From Candidatus Bipolaricaulota bacterium (GTDB lineage: Bacteria; Bipolaricaulota; Bipolaricaulia; RBG-16-55-9; DRXL01), in the NCBI GenBank assembly GCA_025060395.1, contig JANXCC010000002.1:1-64000 (forward strand): DNA of 64,000 nt. Reading direction: 5' to 3'. Of this stretch, positions 29,786 through 37,884 are shown piece by piece (the first letter of the stretch is position 1; every line of letters starts with the position of its first letter). The notes beneath the pieces are model-generated. The model worked only from the letters and a program-made list of their open reading frames with translations, was not told the origin of the DNA and searched no databases. The position numbers and the translations under genes were made by a program.

Positions 29786-30400
29786 GTCTCCACCGCAGCA
29801 TTGGAAACAGTTTCCACTTTTTCTTCGACCCCAAACCTCGTCATTACGCTGCAGACGCCATCCGCAGAGATGGAGCAGCGTATACATCAGTTGGAAGAAG
29901 ACAAGCGACGAGGCTACGAAAATGTTGATGCTTTTGTCTCTGGAGAACTGCTTGGGCGAAAGCCGCGGCGAGCAAGAAGAACTGCTGAGAGTGCTTCGCA
30001 TTATAGCCGGAGGCGGATAGATCCTCCCCTGAGAGAGGATCTTATTGGACATTTGGTATTCCGGAGTGGACGAGTAGCCTGTTGCTTGCTGGATGTCCTT
30101 GTAGGTAAGTGGCTTCTGCGCGGCAAGCAGAGTGAGCAGAATCTCCTTCCAGGCTTGGTTCCTCTTCCGTGTTTTCGTTCCATCTTCAACCGGTGGTATA
30201 TCGTACTGATACAAGTCGATATCCAGCAGGTTGAGGAAGGCCCAGCGTGTCTTGAAGCGAACAGCACAAGGATTGATGTAGCCATGGAGAACCTTGTGCA
30301 CCGTAGGCAGTGAGAGCTTGCCGTACGAGGCCAAGTCTTCCGGCCGCAGCCCACGCTCGTTCATACCGACGCTGAAAGTTCTGGTCATCGGGAAGGCCAC
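29753..30400 (-). CDS. Putative HTH DNA-binding protein (3' part uncertain)
   Basis: LRPEDLASYGKLSLPTVHKVLHGYINPCAVRF (XRE-like) and WKEILLTLLAAQKPLTYKDIQQATG (winged-helix-like); the last ~80 aa look noncoding. Confidence 0.45.
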   Translation of the reverse strand: MAFPMTRTFSVGMNERGLRPEDLASYGKLSLPTVHKVLHGYINPCAVRFKTRWAFLNLLDIDLYQYDIPPVEDGTKTRKRNQAWKEILLTLLAAQKPLTYKDIQQATGYSSTPEYQMSNKILSQGRIYPPPAIMRSTLSSSSCSPRLSPKQFSRDKSINIFVASSLVFFQLMYTLLHLCGWRLQRNDEVWGRRKSGNCFQCCGGDSLLLFLLGTL

Positions 30401-30424
30401 TGACTTCGTAATTGAGGAACGCCT

Positions 30425-30958
30425 TTAGGTTTCGGGTGTAGGTTGGGGGAGTTGTTGGGGGTCTATTTGTTTAGGGTTCATTGAGGATATTTTTTTATGA
30501 GTATAGGCGCATTGTGGGGAGCAGAACTTTTGGGTGATGCGTTTAGGGGTGAATGGGGTACCGCAATGGGTGCAATTTTTTTCTTTGGTATATGTACGGT
30601 GTATACGGCCGAAGGATTTACGGCATTTGGCGCAGAGCAATCCTAGGCGATAGAGTTTAGAGCCGCAGTAGAGGCAATGGGTGTTTTTTGTGGGTGGTGA
30701 GGATTGAGTTATGAGGGAGATGATGCGGGAGCAGTAGGAGCGGGATTTTATGGCTTCTATGCCGGAGTTTTTCCATTCTTGGTATTTTTTTTGGGCGTAT
30801 CGTCTTAGGGAGATTTTGTAGGCTTCGTAGTAGCAGGTGATGGAGCAATATTTTTGTCGTGGGCAGGTGGGGGTGAACTCTTTGGTGCAGATGGCACAGG
30901 GTTTGGGTTTGAATCTTCGTTTTCTTATGGGTGTGGTATTCATGGTTTCGGCATTCAT
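30425..30958 (-). CDS. Multi zinc-ribbon (CxxC-rich) protein
   Basis: CAICTKEFTPTCPRQKYCSITC, CLYCGSKLYRLGLLCAKC, CTHCGTPFTPKRITQKFCSPQC. Start 30958 just after a strong promoter. Confidence 0.7.
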   Translation of the reverse strand: MNAETMNTTPIRKRRFKPKPCAICTKEFTPTCPRQKYCSITCYYEAYKISLRRYAQKKYQEWKNSGIEAIKSRSYCSRIISLITQSSPPTKNTHCLYCGSKLYRLGLLCAKCRKSFGRIHRTYTKEKNCTHCGTPFTPKRITQKFCSPQCAYTHKKISSMNPKQIDPQQLPQPTPET

Positions 30959-30964
30959 GCTTTT

Positions 30965-30993
30965 ACTATACCATATCTGCTGGGTATTGTCAA
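30965..30993 (-). promoter_or_regulatory. Sigma70-type promoter of the zinc-ribbon gene
   Basis: Reverse strand TTGACA, 17 nt, TATAGT, then AAAAGC-ATG. Confidence 0.75.
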
Positions 30994-31726
30994 TGGTGCT
31001 GAGGAGTGGACCATGCGGTATTGTTTCTCCGAGAGGGTGTAGACGACTTTCGGCTTTTGCTGCACCTCCGTGGATGAAGTTCCCGGCGACCGACTCCCAC
31101 CGAAGCGAGCGCACCGGTGAGCGTGCTGGATGGCATTCTCCGCACTGCTCCTGTACTAGGCAGCGTGCAACGTACATCTACTCTGCAGATACGGCTGTGC
31201 CGTACAATATAGAAAAGTTTCTTGGGGCTACAGTTGCTACGCGGACTGGGTGGCCGCAGCCTGGGGGGCGTGGAATCACGACAACAGTCAGGGTTATTAC
31301 AGCGGTCTTTCCAGCAATCTTAGCCAGAGTGGCTTTGTTTTACGTAAACGGTCCTAGCGGAACAATTACTCCGGTCCTTCGCGCTACAAGCACTCGTAAC
31401 GATGGCACTGATGCTGTCAAGAAGTTCCTCGTACGAAGCTACGATGCCAGCTACACCCTTGGTGGTAATGAGGAATTAATCTCGCTCACGTATAAAGTGA
31501 GACCCTTGCCAACTTGCCTTAAGAGTGACTCGCTCGCTTCGAGGAGGCTATCGACGCCGTGGGGGGCATCGAGCAACTGAAATTGCCGTCGATGGTAGGC
31601 TCGCTCGGGCGAATGATCCCGGCGTTCTCCGGGTCAGACAGTTCGAGCGAGCAGAGGAGCTGTAAAGAACTCATACGCTGATGGCTTACATCACCCTACT
31701 GTCGTCTATATCGACGATGAACCGTA

Positions 31727-32032
31727 TGCCGTGGTGCGGGATCAACGCTGGCACTTGGGCAATGTCCGCGTCCTGGAGGTAAAACGCACCCTTCCTGGAC
31801 CGCCTATGCCTTAAGGGCCCGCGTGAACGTTGGTGCTCTTGGAGGGGACAGCGGTGCACCGGTCTTTAGGATCATCAATTCTCCAGCTCCCAATGACGTC
31901 ATACTCTATGGCATCCTCTGGGGAGGAGACCCGGCAGGAACCCAGTATTACATCTTCAGCAATATGGGATTCGTGCAAAGAGTTGATGAGCTGGGAACCC
32001 TACAGAACTGCCCTTCCCCATTCACGTGCTAG
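31727..32032 (+). pseudogene. C-terminal fragment of an S1 serine protease with the Ser active site
   Basis: VNVGALGGDSGAPVFRIINS...GILWGGDPAGTQYYIFSNMGFVQRVDELGTL; no His/Asp part in the same frame. Confidence 0.6.
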
Positions 32033-32071
32033 GGTGTGTAATGGAATCGTCATAGGAAGGGAGGTCAAACA

Positions 32072-32650
32072 ATGTTCAAGAGGTTCATGGTATTTGGGTC
32101 TCTCACGATGTTGGTGCTCAGCGGGTGTGATCTCTTGCAAAACCCAGACCCAGTGCCCCTGCCACCGCCTGGGACGACTTGCGAAGAGATCTCAGAAGAT
32201 CCTAATGACCCACGCCTGATGGATCTGAGACTAGCCCAGCGCGTCCCAGCCTATGGGGGGATGTTCTTCGATAATAATATTCTTTACGTCTATTTGACGG
32301 ATCTTGCTCAAGAGGAGGCAGTGAAGCAGGCAATCAGAGAGATATTTGGACCACGCTGGTTAGAGTTCCACACATATCCTGAGGAGATCCGAGTGCTGCA
32401 AGGGCAGTACAGCTACATGCAGCTCAAGACCTGGTATGAGTGCGTGAGGGACCAGATCCCAGCTATTCCAGGCGTAATAAGGACCGACCTTGACGAAAGG
32501 AGAAATCGAATCGCGATTGACATTGATATTGGCTTGCAGGCTAAGAGAAAACGACAAGTGATAGAAGCAGTAGAGACCATTCTGGAGAGATTAAGCATCC
32601 CACGAGAGGCAGTTATCATAGAATTCGAGCAACCCTCAGTATTTAAGTAA
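32072..32650 (+). CDS. Hypothetical lipoprotein
   Basis: SLTMLVLSGC lipobox. Confidence 0.65.
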   Translation: MFKRFMVFGSLTMLVLSGCDLLQNPDPVPLPPPGTTCEEISEDPNDPRLMDLRLAQRVPAYGGMFFDNNILYVYLTDLAQEEAVKQAIREIFGPRWLEFHTYPEEIRVLQGQYSYMQLKTWYECVRDQIPAIPGVIRTDLDERRNRIAIDIDIGLQAKRKRQVIEAVETILERLSIPREAVIIEFEQPSVFK

Positions 32651-32666
32651 GCACGTGGGGCAGGGT

Positions 32667-33335
32667 ATGCAAGTTTTTAGAGCACTAGGAGTGCTAAGTT
32701 TCAGTAGCATACTGTTCTTGCTCTCTGGGTGCTTGAGGCCTGGAACGCTAGAGCTGGGGCTTGAGATCACAAACGCCTCTATAGCTAGGCAACTCTGTGA
32801 TCTCAATCTCAACAGCTCTTATGAGTTAGCGATAACCTGGCGTGCCTATGGGGGAACGCCCCCGCTCACGGTTTGGATCTCTTATGAAACCCTAGATGGG
32901 CGAACACAAGCCTTCGGGCCTTTCCCCTGGCCGGAGCAAAATAGCTATACTTTGCTTGTTGATTCATACGAGGGCGAGTCCTTAGTCATCTATGCATTAG
33001 CTCAAGATACAGAAGGAGCTCGCATAGAAAGAAGACACCGTATCGCATTGAGGCCATGTGCTTCCTTACCCCCGATGAAGCCGATAATCACTATTATCCC
33101 TTCAGGTGGCACTGCTACTCAGGAGCAGATGGTTATCGAAGCTACTATGACTAATACCGTAGCAGCTCCGATATGGACCGGAGCTCTTGTAGCTACAGGC
33201 TGCACGGTGGAGCGCACCCAGCCAGATCTTCCTCTCTTGTTGGAACCTAACGCCTCTGTGAAGGTGCGCGTGAGCCTCCAGTGTCCTGAAAGGGGAGTAA
33301 GATGGAAGCTTCACGTTGTTGAAAAGCTTCCGTGA
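32667..33335 (+). CDS. Hypothetical lipoprotein
   Basis: MQVFRALGVLSFSSILFLLSGC lipobox. Confidence 0.6.
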   Translation: MQVFRALGVLSFSSILFLLSGCLRPGTLELGLEITNASIARQLCDLNLNSSYELAITWRAYGGTPPLTVWISYETLDGRTQAFGPFPWPEQNSYTLLVDSYEGESLVIYALAQDTEGARIERRHRIALRPCASLPPMKPIITIIPSGGTATQEQMVIEATMTNTVAAPIWTGALVATGCTVERTQPDLPLLLEPNASVKVRVSLQCPERGVRWKLHVVEKLP

Positions 33336-33337
33336 AT

Positions 33338-35740
33338 CTAGGCCGTTAGACTGAGCTTCTCCCGCGCCAGCTCCTTCTCTTTCTCCGCGACTAAGAGCCG
33401 TGTCTTGATCACCGTATCGGGATTGAGCGAGATGCTGTCAATCCCACATTCTACTAAGAATTCCGCGAACTCCGGGAAATCTGACGGCGCTTGTCCGCAG
33501 ATCCCGATCTTGCGCCCCTTCCGATGCGCTACGGCAATGACATGCTTGACGAGACGCTTCACGGCTGCGTTGCGCTCATCGTAGATGTGCGCAACTAATT
33601 CTGAGTCGCGATCCAACCCGAGAGTTAACTGAGTTAGATCGTTGCTCCCAATCGAAAAGCCGTCGAAGATCTCGGCAAATTCTTCAGCTAAGATCACGTT
33701 ACTGGGAATCTCGCACATCACGTAGACTTCCAAGTTATTTTCTCCCTGGCGTAGCCCAAACTCCGCCATCGTCTCGATTACTCTCTTCCCTTCTTCTGGA
33801 GTGCGACAGAACGGAATCATCACTTTAATATTTGTCAAGCCCATCTCGTCGCGGGCTTTCTTGATAGCTTGGCATTCGAGCCCGAACGCGTCTTTGTACT
33901 TGGGATCATAGTAGCGCGACGCGCCGCGCCAGCCGATCATCGGGTTCGATTCCGTCGGCTCGTAGAGCACACCACCAATTAAGCTAGCGTACTCATTGCT
34001 CTTAAAATCAGAGAGTCTCACGATCACGTCGTTGGGCCAGAAGGCCGCGGCAATCTTGGCGACCCCCGATGCAAGCTTGTCTACAAAGAACTGGGCTTTG
34101 TCGGAGTAGCCCAGGGTGCGCTCGTCTATCTGTTGCACGATCTGGGCGATCTGTGGGTCGTGGGCCGCGCGAGCCTTGAGCTGCTCATATTCGATCAGGG
34201 CTTTGGGATGAATCCCGATGTGCGAGCTGATGATAAACTCTTCGCGCGCTAACCCTACGCCGTCGTTGGGGATACGAGCTTGAGCAAAAGCTGTCTCCGG
34301 GATGCCCACGTTCATCATGATCTTGGTGCGCGTTCTGGGGAGCTGCGCTACGTCAACCCGATCAACTCGGAACTTCAATCGTCCGGCGAAGACCCGCCCT
34401 TCGCCCTGGGAGCAGTCTACGGTAATCTCTTGACCGGTTTGGATCTTCTGCATAGCCCCCTCAGCCCCGATGACACAGGGAATCCCCAATTCGCGGGAGA
34501 TGATCGCGGCATGGCACGTCCTCCCCCCGCGCTCGGTCACAATCGCCGACGCGATCTTCATGATGGGTTCCCAGTCGGGGTCGGTCATCTCCGTCACTAG
34601 GACTTCGCCGGGGCGGAAGCGCCCAATCTCTGAGACGTCACGGATGACATGGGCAGGGCCTTGGCCGATCTTGCTGCCCACGGGTTCGCCGCGCACCAGA
34701 AGCTTTCCGGATTCTTCGAGCACATAATTTTCTAGAGTGCTTGCGCTCTGGACCCCATGGACGGTCTCCGGGCGAGCTTGCACGATGAACAGCCTATGGC
34801 TGATCCCATCTTTGGCCCACTCGATGTCCATGGGACGCCCATAGTGCGCTTCGATCTGAAGAGCCCACCGAGCTAACTGTAGAACCTCATCATCGCTGAT
34901 GGAGAAACGCTGCTGTTCTTCTGGGCTGACGCGCTCTTCGCGCAGGGCGCCGTTGGCGCAGACGAGTTTCTTCTGCTTGCTGCCCAGACGTTTCTCTATG
35001 ATAGCTTGATAGCCCTTTTTCAGTCCCGGCTTGAAGACGTAGAACTGATCAGGGTTGACTCGACCCTGCACCACAAGCTCGCCAAAGCCGTAAGAAGACG
35101 TGACATAGACGACATTCTCCGCGCCGGATTCGGGGTCAATCGTGAAGAGCACCCCAGAAGCAGCCAAGTCCGAGCGCACCATCTGTTGCACCACCACGGC
35201 GATATTGACGTCGCCGTTGGTGAAGCCGCGGTCACGACGATACGAAATAGCGCGATCCGTAAAGAGGCTAGCAAAGCAGCGGCGCACGCGATCTAACAGC
35301 ATCTCTTCGGTTGTGACATTGAGGAACGTATCGTGCTGGCCGGCGAACGAGTGCTCTTCGGAGTCTTCTATCGTCGCCGAGGAGCGCACAGCGACGTCCG
35401 TGCTGCCGGTCTTCTTGGTAAGCTCGCGATACGCGCGCCGGATCTCGCCCTCAAGATCAGAGGGCAATGGGGTGTTGATAATAAGATTTCTGATTCTCTG
35501 CCCATATTCAGCGAGCATCTGGACGTTCTGCGTATCGAGCTGGGCCATGAGGGTCTGGATGCGAGTATCCAGCCCAGCGCGCTCCAAAAACGCGCGGAAC
35601 GCTTCAGCGGTGACGACGAAGCCATCAGGCACGGGGATCCCTTTGAGGACCTTGCGCATCTCCCCTAGGGATGCTCCCTTTCCCCCAACCAAGCTGACAT
35701 CAGCTCGCCCTACCTCATCCAACCAGGCGATGGTCTTCAC
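33338..35740 (-). CDS. ppsA: Phosphoenolpyruvate synthase
   Basis: VSLVGGKGASLGEM, TERGGRTCHAAIISRELGIPCVIG, FSIGSNDLTQLTLGLDRDS, GICGQAPSDFPEFAEFLVECGIDSISLNPD. GTG start at 35740 preceded by AAGGAGG. Confidence 0.93.
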   Translation of the reverse strand: MKTIAWLDEVGRADVSLVGGKGASLGEMRKVLKGIPVPDGFVVTAEAFRAFLERAGLDTRIQTLMAQLDTQNVQMLAEYGQRIRNLIINTPLPSDLEGEIRRAYRELTKKTGSTDVAVRSSATIEDSEEHSFAGQHDTFLNVTTEEMLLDRVRRCFASLFTDRAISYRRDRGFTNGDVNIAVVVQQMVRSDLAASGVLFTIDPESGAENVVYVTSSYGFGELVVQGRVNPDQFYVFKPGLKKGYQAIIEKRLGSKQKKLVCANGALREERVSPEEQQRFSISDDEVLQLARWALQIEAHYGRPMDIEWAKDGISHRLFIVQARPETVHGVQSASTLENYVLEESGKLLVRGEPVGSKIGQGPAHVIRDVSEIGRFRPGEVLVTEMTDPDWEPIMKIASAIVTERGGRTCHAAIISRELGIPCVIGAEGAMQKIQTGQEITVDCSQGEGRVFAGRLKFRVDRVDVAQLPRTRTKIMMNVGIPETAFAQARIPNDGVGLAREEFIISSHIGIHPKALIEYEQLKARAAHDPQIAQIVQQIDERTLGYSDKAQFFVDKLASGVAKIAAAFWPNDVIVRLSDFKSNEYASLIGGVLYEPTESNPMIGWRGASRYYDPKYKDAFGLECQAIKKARDEMGLTNIKVMIPFCRTPEEGKRVIETMAEFGLRQGENNLEVYVMCEIPSNVILAEEFAEIFDGFSIGSNDLTQLTLGLDRDSELVAHIYDERNAAVKRLVKHVIAVAHRKGRKIGICGQAPSDFPEFAEFLVECGIDSISLNPDTVIKTRLLVAEKEKELAREKLSLTA

Positions 35741-35759
35741 AAGCTGCCTCCTTCCCTTC

Positions 35760-35772
35760 GTCACTTTGTGAA
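35760..35772. promoter_or_regulatory. Operator-like palindrome copy 1
   Basis: GTCACTTTGTGAA, 12/13 match to TTCACTTTGTGAA; near the predicted ppsA +1. Confidence 0.65.
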
Positions 35773-35780
35773 GTGCTTAT

Positions 35781-35810
35781 AGTATAAAATATTCACAAAG
35801 TGAAAATCAA
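35781..35810 (-). promoter_or_regulatory. ppsA promoter
   Basis: Reverse strand TTGATT, 18 nt, TATACT; the spacer contains palindrome copy 2. Confidence 0.65.
35792..35804. promoter_or_regulatory. Operator-like palindrome copy 2 (perfect)
   Basis: TTCACAAAGTGAA. Confidence 0.7.
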
Positions 35811-35897
35811 GCATCTGGAAGGGCTCTTGCTATCGCGAATATTTGCGGGGGACCCAGGCCGTAGAAGCTCGATCACCGAGGCTTTCCTCTCCTGTTC

Positions 35898-35910
35898 TTG
35901 ACAAAGTGAA
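35898..35910. promoter_or_regulatory. Operator-like palindrome copy 3
   Basis: TTGACAAAGTGAA, 12/13 match; overlaps the -35 of the HTH-GalU gene. Confidence 0.65.
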
Positions 35911-35927
35911 TATCTGCGAGCTAAACT
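35898..35927 (+). promoter_or_regulatory. Promoter of the HTH-GalU-like gene
   Basis: TTGACA, 18 nt, TAAACT. Confidence 0.65.
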
Positions 35928-35948
35928 GAGTGACGAGGTGGAGAGCCC

Positions 35949-37097
35949 ATGGCTGCCTACGATTTAGAAAGGCTGGCCCTCTTGTTGCAAGGGTATCGCA
36001 AGCGGCTGAACCTTACGAAGGCGCAGCTGGCGCAGCGCGCTGGGATCTCAGCCAGCTTCGTGACGTATATTGAGCAGGGGCAGCGCCGACCCTCTTTACC
36101 CATGCTCACGCGCCTGATGCAGGCCCTCGACTTGACAGACTCAGAGAAGAGAGGATTGCTTCGAGCAGCTGGGTATCATTCCCTGGGAGAGCTGACGCCG
36201 TGCCTGAGCGATCTGAGCGAGCAACTTGCGGAGCTGCCCCAGCCGGAACGCGACGAGTTGCTTGAGGAGTTCTCGCGGATGATCGGGCGGTGGCGCGAGC
36301 TACGCCGCAAGCGCGTACGCCGCGTCGTCATCCCCATCGCGGGCTGGCAGCCGCGTCTGCTCTCCCCCGAGCAGTTAGGCAAGATGCTCCGTCCTGCTCT
36401 GGAAGAGACGGCCCTGGCAGGCTTAACTGAAGTCGTCTTGGTGCTTGCGCCTGGCAAATCCGTTCCCCTCTTGAAGCTTCCGCGCGGGCTGAAAGTGCGC
36501 ACCGTCGTGCAGGAGCCCCAATTGGGGCTCGGCCATGCTATCTTGACGACCCACGGGGTTGTGGGAGACGAGCCCTTCGCGGTCATCCTGCCCGATGATA
36601 TCTTGCTCGGGGAAGGCCGCGAGTGCTTGCGCCAGATGCTCACTCTTTATGAGCGATATCGATGCAGCATGTTGGCGGTGACGGAGGTCGAAGGGGCTGC
36701 AGATCTTAAAAATTACGGGGTTGCTCACTTGGGCGATCCCTTGGCTGAGAACGTCTATCTCGTCCAAGGGCTGCAAGAGAAGCCGACGAGAGGACGACGC
36801 AGTGGGCTGACTATCGTCGGTCGTTATGTGCTGACCCCCCAGGTCTTTGAGGCCCTCCAAGCGACTACTCCTGATAAGAACAACGAGATCCAATTGACCG
36901 ATGCGCTCAATCTCTTATTGCGCCGCCAGCGGATTAGCGCGTTTGTCTATCGGGCGCAGCTCTTCCGGGTAACGCCGATTAAAATGCTCTTAGAGCAACT
37001 CATTGATGCACTGGACGAGTCGCACCCCGAGCGCCTCGAACAAGCGATGCAGATTACTAAAGAGGCCCTGCAGGCCCTGACGGCCCTGCGGGCCTAG
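35949..37097 (+). CDS. XRE-family HTH regulator fused to a GalU-like sugar nucleotidyltransferase domain
   Basis: HTH: LLQGYRKRLNLTKAQLAQRAGISASFVTYIEQGQRRPSLPMLTRLMQAL; GalU-like: VVQEPQLGLGHAILTTHGVVGDEPFAVILPDDIL...VGRYVLTPQVFEALQATTPDKNNEIQLTDALNLLL. GxGTR...PK catalytic loop not seen. Confidence 0.85.
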   Translation: MAAYDLERLALLLQGYRKRLNLTKAQLAQRAGISASFVTYIEQGQRRPSLPMLTRLMQALDLTDSEKRGLLRAAGYHSLGELTPCLSDLSEQLAELPQPERDELLEEFSRMIGRWRELRRKRVRRVVIPIAGWQPRLLSPEQLGKMLRPALEETALAGLTEVVLVLAPGKSVPLLKLPRGLKVRTVVQEPQLGLGHAILTTHGVVGDEPFAVILPDDILLGEGRECLRQMLTLYERYRCSMLAVTEVEGAADLKNYGVAHLGDPLAENVYLVQGLQEKPTRGRRSGLTIVGRYVLTPQVFEALQATTPDKNNEIQLTDALNLLLRRQRISAFVYRAQLFRVTPIKMLLEQLIDALDESHPERLEQAMQITKEALQALTALRA

Positions 37098-37150
37098 AAT
37101 CTCTTAGATGCTTGCACCATCATCGCCTAAGTGCTATCGTTGCTCTTACT

Positions 37151-37861
37151 ATGAATGTGATACGGTGCGAAGATCGCGAGGTTCATCCCCAAGTCCGCAC
37201 GCTGCGCGAGATGCAGTCGGTTGTCTTTGATAGAAGCTGGCTGCGCACTGCAGACTTAGATCAAGCTCTGTATTTGATGTACCGAGACTGCGTGCTCCCC
37301 GAAGATCGCGAGATCGCCCAGAAGCTCCAAGTGCGCTATGACATTACTGTGCTTCTGCCCGTGTGCTTGGGGCGCGAGCACAACAAGACGAAGGGCCACT
37401 ATCACTCCGAGTACCAGCCGGGGCTGCGCTACCCCGAACTCTATCAAGTTCTCGAGGGCGAAGCCCATGTACTCTTGCAGAAGCAATCTGGAGATACCGT
37501 CAGTGACGTTGTGCTCGTCATCGCCCACGAAGGAGAGATCGTGCTCGTGCCCCCCAATTACGGACACATCACGATCAACCCCACAGAAAAGATTTTAAAG
37601 ATGGCCAACTGGATCTCGACGAAAGTCCAGAGCTTCTACGAGCCCTTTGAGCAGAAAGGCGGCGGCGCATACTTCGAGCTACGCGATGGGCAGCTCATTG
37701 CCAATTCGCGCTACGGTGCGTTACCCCCATTGCGCGTCGTTTCGGCACGAGAATACCCGGAACTTGGGCTGCGCCACGGCCAGCCCATCTACGAGCTGAT
37801 TAAGACCCCGGCGCAACTACGATTTCTCAGCTATCCTGATGGACCTCTTCCCCTCCCTTGA
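37151..37861 (+). CDS. Cupin-type glucose-6-phosphate isomerase
   Basis: REHNKTKGHYHSEYQPGLRYPELYQVLEGEAHVLLQK; VPPNYGHITINPTEKILKMANWIS. Confidence 0.85.
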   Translation: MNVIRCEDREVHPQVRTLREMQSVVFDRSWLRTADLDQALYLMYRDCVLPEDREIAQKLQVRYDITVLLPVCLGREHNKTKGHYHSEYQPGLRYPELYQVLEGEAHVLLQKQSGDTVSDVVLVIAHEGEIVLVPPNYGHITINPTEKILKMANWISTKVQSFYEPFEQKGGGAYFELRDGQLIANSRYGALPPLRVVSAREYPELGLRHGQPIYELIKTPAQLRFLSYPDGPLPLP

Positions 37862-37883
37862 AAGGGAGCAAGGGGGTTGGCTC
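37842..37883. repeat. Palindromic repeat, short copy
   Basis: GACCTCTTCCCCTCCCTTGAAAGGGAGCAAGGGGGTTGGCTC; covers the PGI stop codon. Confidence 0.5.
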
Positions 37884-37884
37884 T

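Noticed and set aside
31000-31580. 247-aa + ORF 30837-31580 as a real gene
   Set aside because: Its 5' part is antisense to the zinc-ribbon gene and promoter; the 3' part shows no recognisable domain.
35142-35771. 209-aa + strand ORF antisense to ppsA
   Set aside because: Shadow of the strongly supported PEP synthase frame.
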